The notes beneath the pieces were generated by a model that was not told where the DNA came from, made no database searches, and worked only from the letters and a program-made list of their open reading frames with translations. From the NCBI GenBank assembly GCA_022510785.1, contig JAFLSV010000011.1, positions 1 to 64,000 of the forward strand: a DNA stretch of 64,000 nt. Direction: 5' to 3'. This stretch comes from Desulfovibrionaceae bacterium (lineage in GTDB: Bacteria > Desulfobacterota > Desulfovibrionia > Desulfovibrionales > Desulfovibrionaceae). Numbering within the stretch: position 1 is the stretch's first letter; each line of letters opens with the position of its first letter. Below, one piece after another: positions 53,214 through 61,143 of the stretch. Both the position numbers and the translations under genes were made by a program.

Positions 53214-54479
53214 TCAGTCTCTGGCCGCCGCGCGCCGAATGGCGGCCCCCACGGCGCGAAGCTTGACTTCCATGTGTTCGTAGCCCCGATCCAGGTGGTA
53301 AATGCGCTGCACCGTGGTGACCCCCCGCGCGGCCAGCCCGGCCAGAACCAGCGAGGCGCTGGCCCGCAGATCCGAGGCCATGACCGGCGCGCCGGTCAGT
53401 CCGGGCACTCCCCGTACCACGGCCGTGGAGCCCGACAGGCGTATATCCGCCCCCATGCGCACCAGTTCCTGCACATGCATAAAACGGTTTTCAAAAATAT
53501 TTTCCTCAACAATGCCCGAGCCCTGAGCCACGCACAGGAGGGCCATAATCTGGGCCTGCATGTCGGTGGGAAAGCCGGGGTGAGGCCGGGTGCTGACGTC
53601 CACCCCGCGCAGGCCCCCCGCCGCCCGCCGCGCGGTGAGGCCCCGTCCGTCCGCCGTGGGGGCAATGGAGAGGCCCGCCGCCTTCAGTTTGTCCAGCACG
53701 GCTTCCATATCAGAGCCGGGGCAGTTGACCAGGGTCAGTTCCCCGTCGGTGATGCCCGCCGCCGCCAGAAAGGTGCCCGCTTCAATGCGGTCGGGCATGA
53801 TGGCATACTCGCAGCCATGGAGTCCGGGCACGCCATGAATGCGTATTTCGCTGCTGCCGTGGCCTTCGATGCGCGCCCCGCAACGGATAAGAAAATTGGC
53901 CAGATCCACCACCTCGGGTTCGCGGGCCGCGTTTTCCAGCACGGTGTCGCCTTCGGCCAGGCTGGCGGCCATGAGCAGGTTTTCCGTTCCGCCCACGGTG
54001 GGGAAGTCAAACTGAATCCGCGCGCCTTTCAGTCTGGCGCAGCGGCCGTGGATATAGCCCTCGTCCAGATTGAAAACAGCCCCCATCCTTTCCAGGGCGG
54101 ACAGGTGCAGATCCACAGGGCGCGCGCCAATGGCGCAGCCGCCCGGCATGGATACCCGCGCTTCGCCCATGCGGGCCAGCAGGGGCCCCAGGCACAGCAC
54201 CGAAGCGCGCATGGTCTTGACCAGATCGTACGGCGCTTCGGTGCGCAGGGCGCCGGGTTCCACCCGCACGCGGCCCGCCCGGAACTGCGCAGGGCAGCCC
54301 AGAATATCCAGCAGCCTGAGGGTGGTGTGGATGTCCCGCAGGTCGGGCACGTTGGTATAGATCACGGGCTCGTCCAGCAGAATGGACGCCATAAGAATGG
54401 GCAGGGCCGCGTTTTTCGCGCCGCTGATGGTCACCGTGCCGCGCAGGGGGCGGCCGCCTTCAATGATCAGAGTGTCCAT
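53214..54479 (-). CDS. murA: UDP-N-acetylglucosamine 1-carboxyvinyltransferase
   Basis: A 421-residue enzyme for the first committed step of peptidoglycan synthesis (enolpyruvyl transfer from PEP to UDP-GlcNAc). [17 protein letters not shown] is the conserved start (Lys22-Asn23). The catalytic Cys is at 115 in [18 protein letters not shown], so it should be fosfomycin-sensitive. [19 protein letters not shown] and [15 protein letters not shown] are further signatures. ATG at 54479 after AAAGGAAG. Heads a two-gene unit with comEC. Confidence 0.98.
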   Translation of the reverse strand: MDTLIIEGGRPLRGTVTISGAKNAALPILMASILLDEPVIYTNVPDLRDIHTTLRLLDILGCPAQFRAGRVRVEPGALRTEAPYDLVKTMRASVLCLGPLLARMGEARVSMPGGCAIGARPVDLHLSALERMGAVFNLDEGYIHGRCARLKGARIQFDFPTVGGTENLLMAASLAEGDTVLENAAREPEVVDLANFLIRCGARIEGHGSSEIRIHGVPGLHGCEYAIMPDRIEAGTFLAAAGITDGELTLVNCPGSDMEAVLDKLKAAGLSIAPTADGRGLTARRAAGGLRGVDVSTRPHPGFPTDMQAQIMALLCVAQGSGIVEENIFENRFMHVQELVRMGADIRLSGSTAVVRGVPGLTGAPVMASDLRASASLVLAGLAARGVTTVQRIYHLDRGYEHMEVKLRAVGAAIRRAAARD

Positions 54480-54554
54480 GGGCTTCCTTTGGGCTCATGG
54501 TCAAAAGGGCTTGACCATAGAGCCGTGTTTGGGTACAAAACAGCTTTCATCGCG

Positions 54555-54630
54555 GCGGAAGTAGCTCAGTTGGCAGAGCACCTGGTTGTGGCCCAGGGGG
54601 TCGAGAGTTCAAGCCTCTTCTTTCGCCCCA
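54555..54630 (+). tRNA. tRNA-His (anticodon GTG)
   Basis: 76 bases with an encoded CCA. Acceptor GCGGAAG/CTTTCGC with C73; a G precedes position 1 (54554) and would give G-1. Anticodon stem CCTGG/CCAGG around loop TTGTGGC (GTG). T arm GAGAG-TTCAAGC-CTCTT. Features fit His. Confidence 0.96.
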
Positions 54631-54641
54631 TTTGAATTCAT

Positions 54642-54663
54642 GCCCCGTTCCGGCGGGGCTTTT
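54642..54663 (+). terminator. Terminator of tRNA-His
   Basis: GCCCCG-TTCCGG-CGGGGC followed by TTTT, 11 bases after the tRNA. Confidence 0.8.
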
Positions 54664-54684
54664 ATGTTTCCGCCAGATGTCCTG

Positions 54685-55476
54685 TCAGGTTTCAAGGGCC
54701 AGCCCCACCGGGCAGTGATCCGAACCATGCACGTCGCTTTCGATCCAGGCATCGCGGATGGCATGCTTCAGTTCGTCGGACACAAAGAAATAATCAAGCC
54801 GCCATCCCACATTTTTTTCCCGCGCCCTCATCCTGTATGACCACCAGCTGTACGCGCCCGCCTCATCACCGTGTATGTGGCGGAAGCTGTCCACATAGCC
54901 CGCCGCTGCAAAGCGATCCAGCCAGGCCCTCTCCAGGGGCAGAAAGCCGGTGTTCCCCTCATTATCGCGCGGTCGCGCCAGGTCTATGGGGCGGTGCGCT
55001 ATGTTGAAGTCGCCGCATACCACAATGGGCTTTTCCCTCCGCAGGGTCTGGGCATAGTCAAAAAAGGCGTCGAAAAAGCCCATTTTGTAAGGTACCCGCT
55101 TGAACACGCCGGGTTCCAGCTCCTCGCCGCCATTGGGAAAATAGATATTGAAGTAGTGGAATCCGGGAAATTCCAGATGCAGCGCGCGGCCTTCACCCTG
55201 ATAGTCCGGGTCGGGCAGTTCGTATTCCACGCGGATGGGCTCCACGCGGCTGAACACGGCCACGCCGGAATAGCCCTTTTTGACCGTGGAGGCCGCCCAC
55301 CAGGCATTCCAGCCCGCGGGCGACACGAGATCCTCCTCCAGCTGGGAGGGCGCGGCCTTGGTTTCCTGCAGGCCCACAACATCGGCCCGGGTGGTCCGGA
55401 ACCAGTCCCATTCCGGTTTTTTGCTCAATGCGCGGAGGCCGTTCACGTTCCACGAGACAAAACGCATGAGAGCCAT
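54685..55476 (-). CDS. xthA: Exodeoxyribonuclease III
   Basis: A 263-residue AP endonuclease/3'-5' exonuclease. MRFVSWNVNGLRALSKKPEW, VVGLQETKA (the metal-binding Glu), IVVCGDFNIAHRPIDLARP (Asp/Asn pair), and SDVHGSDHCPVGLAL (Asp-His catalytic pair) cover the Exo III fold. Two ATGs are close (55476 and 55467); neither has a strong ribosome-binding site, and I list the longer. The tyrosine-rich segment AYSWWSYRMRAREKNVGWRLDY is typical. Repairs abasic sites in DNA. Confidence 0.95.
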   Translation of the reverse strand: MALMRFVSWNVNGLRALSKKPEWDWFRTTRADVVGLQETKAAPSQLEEDLVSPAGWNAWWAASTVKKGYSGVAVFSRVEPIRVEYELPDPDYQGEGRALHLEFPGFHYFNIYFPNGGEELEPGVFKRVPYKMGFFDAFFDYAQTLRREKPIVVCGDFNIAHRPIDLARPRDNEGNTGFLPLERAWLDRFAAAGYVDSFRHIHGDEAGAYSWWSYRMRAREKNVGWRLDYFFVSDELKHAIRDAWIESDVHGSDHCPVGLALET

Positions 55477-55586
55477 AGGGTGAACATCCGGGTTGCGGGT
55501 GAAGAGACGCCTTATAGTATGCGAGAGCCGTCCCAAGCTCAACCATTTGGTGTGCGCCGGGGTATTCGCCGTTGGCGGAGATATTT

Positions 55587-56699
55587 TTACCCCCGTGAAC
55601 GGCCATCGCCATTTTTGGAAAAGGTTCCGCACAAGTGAATGGTTTCAGGCGTTCTGTCCTGGCAGGGGGGGAGCATGTCACGGAGCTTTTCCGCAACCAT
55701 GTCCGGCGTCAGTGCCCGCATGCATATCTGCCCGCAGGCAGTGCCGGTTTTGCCGTGCAGCGAGCACGGGCGGCAGGCGGCGGAGGACTGGAGAACGCGG
55801 TCGCGTTCCCCGGCGGGAAAGAAGCCCCATTCGCGGCAGGTGGGGCCAAACAGCGCCAGCACCGGCGTGGATACCCCCGAGGCCAGATGCATGGGCCCGG
55901 AATCCCCGGTGACCAGGGCGTCGGCCTGGGCAAGCAGGGCGATAAGCTGACGCACATCGGTGCGGTTGGTCAAATCCAGCGACAGCGGAGAGTCCGGGCC
56001 GGGCGACGGAGCTGCCGCGGAAGGCGCCGTGAGGGCCGGGCTGTTTCCCCGCCCGATCCAGACATGGGCAATACCCCTCCGGGTCAGCAGCAGGGAAAGT
56101 TCACGCCAGTATTCAGCCGGCCAGGCCTTGGCCGGGTGCGTGGCAAAGGGGTGCAGGGCGACAACAGGCCCCGCCCGCCGCGTTAAGGGAGACAGAGCGG
56201 CCAGACTCCAGGCCCGTTCTTCTTCGGTCAGCGGAAAAAAGGGGAGAAGATCCTTGGGGGCGGCGGGCCGGGAAGACAGAGGATCCAGCGCGGCCGCATA
56301 GCGCTGCGGAACATTGCGGGCCAGAAGGGATGCGCGGCCCATGCGTCCGCCGGAGAGCAGAAAAAGGCGCCGCGTCACGGCATATTTGGGGTAGCGATAC
56401 ACCGGAGCCTGCCAGAGCGCGGACAGCATTCGCGTGCGCAGGGTACCGTGCAGGTCAACCAGGGGCACGCCCCGGAAGCGGGCGGCCAGATCGCGGAACA
56501 AACGACGCTGACGGGCGCCGCGCATATCGTCCGGCTTCAGGCCCACGACCTCCCGCACGGCGGGGTGGCGCTCAAAAAGCGGCGCGAAAGCCTCCCGCGT
56601 CAGGACAGTGAAGGAAAGCCCCAGGGTCTCCTGCCAGCGCAGCAGGATTCCCGTGGTCAGGGCCACATCGCCCAGGGCGCTGAGGCGAATCATTACCAT
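55587..56699 (-). CDS. GT9 glycosyltransferase, heptosyltransferase-like
   Basis: A 370-residue ADP-heptose:LPS heptosyltransferase-family protein for LPS core or a similar glycan. MIRLSALGDVALTTGILLRW is the GT9 start, with the catalytic Asp region; AAKAW-type FATHPAKAWPAEYWRE, and VTGDSGPMHLASGVSTPVLALFG, is the nucleotide-sugar signature. The Cys-rich end (AACRPCSLHGKTGTACGQIC) is usual in this family. The start is ATG 56699 or 56693, as the frame above it runs through tRNA-Ser. Specificity is unknown. Confidence 0.9.
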   Translation of the reverse strand: MVMIRLSALGDVALTTGILLRWQETLGLSFTVLTREAFAPLFERHPAVREVVGLKPDDMRGARQRRLFRDLAARFRGVPLVDLHGTLRTRMLSALWQAPVYRYPKYAVTRRLFLLSGGRMGRASLLARNVPQRYAAALDPLSSRPAAPKDLLPFFPLTEEERAWSLAALSPLTRRAGPVVALHPFATHPAKAWPAEYWRELSLLLTRRGIAHVWIGRGNSPALTAPSAAAPSPGPDSPLSLDLTNRTDVRQLIALLAQADALVTGDSGPMHLASGVSTPVLALFGPTCREWGFFPAGERDRVLQSSAACRPCSLHGKTGTACGQICMRALTPDMVAEKLRDMLPPCQDRTPETIHLCGTFSKNGDGRSRG

Positions 56700-56853
56700 G
56701 TGGTTGGGGGGCAAGGCCACGGGCAACACTCCGGCAGAGGACAGGGCGCGACGCTGCGCCGGGCTGAAGTGTGCCAAATCCGGCCCGCCGCGTCGAGCGA
56801 AAAGGGCTTGCCCACACGGGATTCTTGCGATACAAGAATTTCCTTCGCTTTGC

Positions 56854-56948
56854 GGAGAGGTAGCGAAGTTGGCCGTAACGCGCTCGACTCGAAATCGAGT
56901 TATCGGTGATGAGCCGGTACGTGGGTTCGAATCCCACCCTCTCCGCCA
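56854..56948 (+). tRNA. tRNA-Ser (anticodon CGA)
   Basis: 95 bases including CCA, with a long variable arm typical of Ser. Acceptor GGAGAGG/CCTCTCC with G73; anticodon stem CTCGA/TCGAG around CTCGAAA; T arm GTGGG-TTCGAAT-CCCAC. A broken integrase follows within 200 bases, so this gene was probably an integration target. Confidence 0.97.
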
Positions 56949-56963
56949 GTAAAAAATATCAGG

Positions 56964-56998
56964 AAGTCCCGCAATGTCCAGAAAACGTTGCGGGACTT
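56964..56998 (+). terminator. Probable terminator of tRNA-Ser
   Basis: AAGTCCCGCAA and TTGCGGGACTT form 11 perfect pairs around a 13-base loop; CACTTTTC follows. The T-run is short. Confidence 0.65.
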
Positions 56999-57146
56999 CA
57001 CTTTTCTGGATTTTTGGTGTCCTGTAAAGGCTAGGATGGATCTTGGCGTCCCCACCATGTTTGGGGCAAAATTGGGGCAAATTGGAACGGCAGGGGCAAA
57101 AACAGAAAATTTTGTCCCAAAAGGCCCGCTCAGAGGAGTAAAATTT

Positions 57147-57345
57147 TGCCCCAGCTTACCGAAGCCAAAATCCGAAGTATCAAGGAAAGCGGCAAGATAG
57201 GAGCGGTTCCATGACAGCCTGGGGCTCTATCGGGGATTGAGCGTCGCCGGGGGAAAGCCTTTCCTTTTCGCCGCAGGGCTTGGCAATATTTTCAAAGCCC
57301 ACGGGGCGGCAAGACTATCGCAGGAGGAAAAGGCCATGCGGCTCA
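57147..57345 (+). pseudogene. Remnant of a tyrosine recombinase (phage integrase) N-terminus
   Basis: A TTG at 57147, eight bases after GAGGAG, reads MPQLTEAKIRSIKESGKIGA and then hits a stop at 57212. Shifted by one base, the next frame reads DSLGLYRGLSVAGGKPFLF. Put together this matches the N-terminal part of P4-type integrases (L-T-x-x-x-I-x-x-x-K, then D-x-x-G-L-Y-L-x-V-x-x-x-G-K), with at least one frameshift, and no catalytic domain follows. The position next to tRNA-Ser and the AT-rich gene after it fit the end of a decayed island. The end coordinate is approximate. Confidence 0.6.
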
Positions 57346-57457
57346 ACTCACCGGACACAGGTTCATCAAAATGGAGCCTGCTGTCCGATCAAGCTGAAAC
57401 TACTACATATGACTTTAAGAAAGCATTTCCACCATACTTTTCAAAACAGAGAGAATT

Positions 57458-60400
57458 TTAATCATATTTTCCGTTTCCACGGCAGCATTTTTTAAATTTT
57501 TTTCCACTGCCGCAAGGGCATGTTTCATTGGCGCCTATTTTTTTATTGGATCGTTGATATGTCTGGATATCATATATTACATTTTGTATATCAAATTCAT
57601 CAAGGCCAGAAGGATTTATACGGTTATACCTGATGTCTGAGAATGCGGCAGTGAGAACCTCATGCCGCAAATAATGGGCACGGTTTTTCGCTTCAACAGA
57701 ATTTTTCAGCATCTCCATAAATATCTCTCTCAATGACTCAGATTCATAATATCTGAGCATAATGGCCCATGCATCATCAATTTCATTTTTAGTAAACAGT
57801 GTTTTGGATTCTGTATATTTAAGTGCTTGCATGCACTTCAAATATGCCTGGGCAAGATCTTCGCCATTTTCTTCTGCTTTTACTGACTCCAAGCGATCCC
57901 GTATTGTTTTCTGTAACCATGAAATTTCCTTTGTGTCATCTGTAAAATTCAACAATAATATTACGGAGGTACTTAAACATTTATTTGCTGTGCTGCCACT
58001 TTTTTCTGATACGCTTTCAAAAATCTTCAGTAGTTCTTCTTTTTTGCCCGTTAGATCTTGCATAAAAATATCATACTGAATTCTATTCATGCGAATCAAG
58101 AGCCGTGTGCAAGCGACCTCTTTATCATCTGCATACATTCCTTCCGTCTGGTCAGCAAGAGACTCCGAACGGGCAATAAAGCGCTCTTTCCGAAAATGAG
58201 CCGCCAGGTAACCAAATCTGTGGCACATCCCCAGAAAATAGGCCAGCATCTCAGCCGAATTCAGTTTCTTTGCATGGATCAGCGCGTCTTTCAGAGTTTC
58301 ATATCCTCCCATAAAGTCCTTTCGCAAAAGGTGATCCATCATATTTGTATTGAACTGCTCAAGCCTTACCGATTCGGCCAGTATTTTCCCCAGGTCGGTC
58401 TCCATCATGGTGTTAACTTTATCCTGGAGTTTTTCAGCCGCGCTGGGCTGTCCCGCTATGGAAAGCTGGTGCGCCATCCTCTGGGTCGTCAGTATTTTGA
58501 CTGCCTCAAGCGCCTCACCACCCTTCAGGGCAAGGGCCTCGTCATAAATATTCAGCATAGTCTCTATGGTGCGGGCCCAGGGCGCGTCGTGGGCGCCATA
58601 CTGCCGAGCGACCGTATTAAGGCCCTGAAAAATAAGAAGCGCCTTTTTTTCGTCGGAACCGTCATTGCCCTCTGCCAAATGATGCCAAAAATCGTATTCC
58701 CTTTTCAACCATGCGCATCTTTGTTCCAGATCATCGCCAGGCTGAAGGGTAGAGCAATTCAGTAAATGCACTCTGGCTTCAAGCGCTTCCTGTCGGAAGC
58801 GGTCGGCTGGGTTTCCATCCATGGCCGCGAAGACTATATTATGGTACGGAAAATCTTCAGCAATTCGTATCAGATATTTGGAAAATTTCTTCGGGGCAAA
58901 GTTCCACAGGTCATGGCTCACCTCTATAATCCTGCTCATATCTGTATAGTACAGAAAACAATATTCTTTGATGAGATCTGGATACATCGGCTCAATATAC
59001 GCATCGCCCTGTCCGATATTGTGGCACATATCGGCGATTAGGGAGATATATTTTTCCTGGCGCTGTTTGCCTGGAAAGGAGTGCGTGTTAATATAGGAAA
59101 GGATGGAGTTGAAGCTTGACAGGTATTTTTCCGGAGTATCCGCTTTGGTCAGTCTTCCGGCGACGATGGCCAGCCGCAACAAATCGATCCATGCGTCGAA
59201 GAGCTCATAGCTGCCACCCAGTTCCTTCAGCCATCGCTCCTGCTCCCGCTTGAGGATATCCTCCAACAGTTCTGTGAAGCTATCGAACCTTGTGGCTGAG
59301 CAGCCGTTGTTGATCCATGATTCCACGAATATTTGCAGAAAGAGCGGCCTGTAATGAAGCTGTTCCAGCTTTTCCCCGTAAGACTGCCGCAGTTGCCGGT
59401 TGCGTTTGCTGTCTGCGGGAAGCCTATTTTTCTCGCAGATCTCACCGATCATGTTCTCAATTTCTTCATCGTTTAGATCACCAAGCACAAGGAAATTTTG
59501 TTTTTTCCCCCCATAACGCCTGTTTCTGAATTCTGGAAGATAGCCATTTTCAAAACTCCGTTCAAGATCATTAAACCAAGTTCCAAATACTATATCACTT
59601 TCTCGTTCACACAAAAGAATCCGAACTTTGTAGTTTGTCTTTATAAACAGTGTGAATATTTTTTCTATCAGCAGGGCAACATTTTTTTCCTGTCCCTTGA
59701 AATCATCTATCACGATCAGGGTATTCCGATAGGGCACAAATTCATCCAGCAGCGCGGCGTCTCCATATGGTTGCAGAAAAAAAGCACACCAGCGGCTGCT
59801 ATACCGGTGGCATATCTCCAGGGCCAGACGGCTTTTGCCGCTTCCTGCCTGGCCGCTCATCGCATACCACAGGCATGCCTCCGCCTGGGCCATAAAGTCA
59901 TCTATGACGGCAAGCTCATCCGTTCGTCCGTAAAAGGATATCTCCTCAGCCGCGAAGTAGTATTGTGAAAAGGCGGAACGCAGCTCAGCTGTAACAGACG
60001 CAGGAAACAGCTCAATAAACCCGTAGCGATGGACAAAAGCGTCCATTCTAATCTCTGCCATGGCCTTCAGGAAGATTGGCAGCTCGCAATACTCGTTGCC
60101 ATAGCACACAGGCTGCACATTGTCCGGCAGAATACCGGGTGGTTCGTCATTTTTGTAAAGGAAATAGAACGGATTGTTTAAATTCAAATATCTTTTGGAA
60201 AATGTGATGAATCTGGATATATTTTGATCTGATGTTGTCTGACCGCAACCAATAAATATAATTGTACTTGTACCAATCACATTTTGAATAAATTGAGCCC
60301 CTTGATTTTCAAGAATAGCCTCATATTGCGCTTTGGTGGCAATGATAGAATCTTCAGGATCATTGGGATTTGTGCTGTATCTGCCATGGATATGGATAAT

Positions 60401-60901
60401 ATGATCGTTCCTTTTTTCGTCCAGCATTGGATAGACAATTTCAGGATGGAGGTAGGATGCTCCTTTAAGCCCGGTTGCCTGCTCCAGGAGATTATCATAA
60501 TTTGTAGTTACAAAAATATCATGAAATACTAAAAGCTTTTTTAGGGTGTCAGCTAGCGCGTGATTATTCACATCCAGATATTCAAATGCGTTGTGCATCC
60601 ATTTTTCATAGAGCCCGGGTAGTCGATGCAGCTCATTCTGAAGCTCATTCAGGACAGATATCAAAGTTTTGGCGGAGCTTTTTCCTTGTTTTTCCGGCGT
60701 ATCCTCCAGTTTTTTGTAAAAATCGTTCCTTTGCTCTGCATCGGGAAGCAGGGTGATCCCGTCACGAACCCACTGCTCCCAGCTGTAATTTTTTTCAGCA
60801 AGGGAGGCGGATATGCCAGCCCCAAAAAAGAACACGATCCTTTTTGATATATCGATGAGAGCATTATGCATCTGTGGTGAAATGCTGTTTATATTTGACA
60901 T
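57458..60901 (-). CDS. SIR2-STAND-SEC-C multidomain protein, putative NAD-depleting defence protein
   Basis: A 1147-residue protein. Residues about 1-270 are a SIR2 domain: RIVFFFGAGISASLAE (24-35), VTTNYDNLLE (131-140), catalytic-type His172 in HIIHIHGRYS. Then ISFYGRTDELAVIDDF (about 321-336) leads a STAND-type P-loop NTPase: Walker A GQAGSGKS (350-357), Walker B NTLIVIDDF (393-401). Residues about 560-1110 are alpha-helical, TPR-like. The C-terminus is a SEC-C zinc motif, CPCGSGKKFKKCC (Cys1128, 1130, 1139, 1140). SIR2-STAND proteins (for example Avs5) sense phage and deplete NAD; the SEC-C end is unusual. AT-rich, downstream of a broken integrase on the island. ATG at 60901 after GAGG. 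Activity is inferred, not shown. Confidence 0.88.
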   Translation of the reverse strand: MSNINSISPQMHNALIDISKRIVFFFGAGISASLAEKNYSWEQWVRDGITLLPDAEQRNDFYKKLEDTPEKQGKSSAKTLISVLNELQNELHRLPGLYEKWMHNAFEYLDVNNHALADTLKKLLVFHDIFVTTNYDNLLEQATGLKGASYLHPEIVYPMLDEKRNDHIIHIHGRYSTNPNDPEDSIIATKAQYEAILENQGAQFIQNVIGTSTIIFIGCGQTTSDQNISRFITFSKRYLNLNNPFYFLYKNDEPPGILPDNVQPVCYGNEYCELPIFLKAMAEIRMDAFVHRYGFIELFPASVTAELRSAFSQYYFAAEEISFYGRTDELAVIDDFMAQAEACLWYAMSGQAGSGKSRLALEICHRYSSRWCAFFLQPYGDAALLDEFVPYRNTLIVIDDFKGQEKNVALLIEKIFTLFIKTNYKVRILLCERESDIVFGTWFNDLERSFENGYLPEFRNRRYGGKKQNFLVLGDLNDEEIENMIGEICEKNRLPADSKRNRQLRQSYGEKLEQLHYRPLFLQIFVESWINNGCSATRFDSFTELLEDILKREQERWLKELGGSYELFDAWIDLLRLAIVAGRLTKADTPEKYLSSFNSILSYINTHSFPGKQRQEKYISLIADMCHNIGQGDAYIEPMYPDLIKEYCFLYYTDMSRIIEVSHDLWNFAPKKFSKYLIRIAEDFPYHNIVFAAMDGNPADRFRQEALEARVHLLNCSTLQPGDDLEQRCAWLKREYDFWHHLAEGNDGSDEKKALLIFQGLNTVARQYGAHDAPWARTIETMLNIYDEALALKGGEALEAVKILTTQRMAHQLSIAGQPSAAEKLQDKVNTMMETDLGKILAESVRLEQFNTNMMDHLLRKDFMGGYETLKDALIHAKKLNSAEMLAYFLGMCHRFGYLAAHFRKERFIARSESLADQTEGMYADDKEVACTRLLIRMNRIQYDIFMQDLTGKKEELLKIFESVSEKSGSTANKCLSTSVILLLNFTDDTKEISWLQKTIRDRLESVKAEENGEDLAQAYLKCMQALKYTESKTLFTKNEIDDAWAIMLRYYESESLREIFMEMLKNSVEAKNRAHYLRHEVLTAAFSDIRYNRINPSGLDEFDIQNVIYDIQTYQRSNKKIGANETCPCGSGKKFKKCCRGNGKYD

Positions 60902-60962
60902 ATTCCATTACCTCAGTATAATTTTAAATTTTTCAGTGGTATCTTCCACTTTCAACAGGATC

Positions 60963-60991
60963 ATAATAGCATATTCTTCCTTTTATAGCAA
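60963..60991 (-). promoter_or_regulatory. Promoter of the SIR2-STAND gene
   Basis: Minus strand: TTGCTA, 17-base spacer, TATTAT, giving a leader of about 55 bases. Good -10 and spacing. No operator or regulator gene seen, suggesting constitutive expression. Confidence 0.6.
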
Positions 60992-61064
60992 GAATTTTAA
61001 ATCTAGTGTGTCTGGTTTTGATGTGTGGTGACTCCATTCCTCATAAATGAGCCATTAAGGAAAA

Positions 61065-61093
61065 TTGACAGGTATGGCGCCCTGCCGTAATGT
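61065..61093 (+). promoter_or_regulatory. Promoter of the acyltransferase gene
   Basis: TTGACA (61065-61070), 17-base spacer, TAATGT (61088-61093), about 50 bases before 61144. Close to consensus. It is divergent from the SIR2-STAND promoter. Confidence 0.7.
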
Positions 61094-61143
61094 GACCGGC
61101 GGTTCACATCCGCGCGGAGTGCCAAAACACAAGGGGTGCACGT

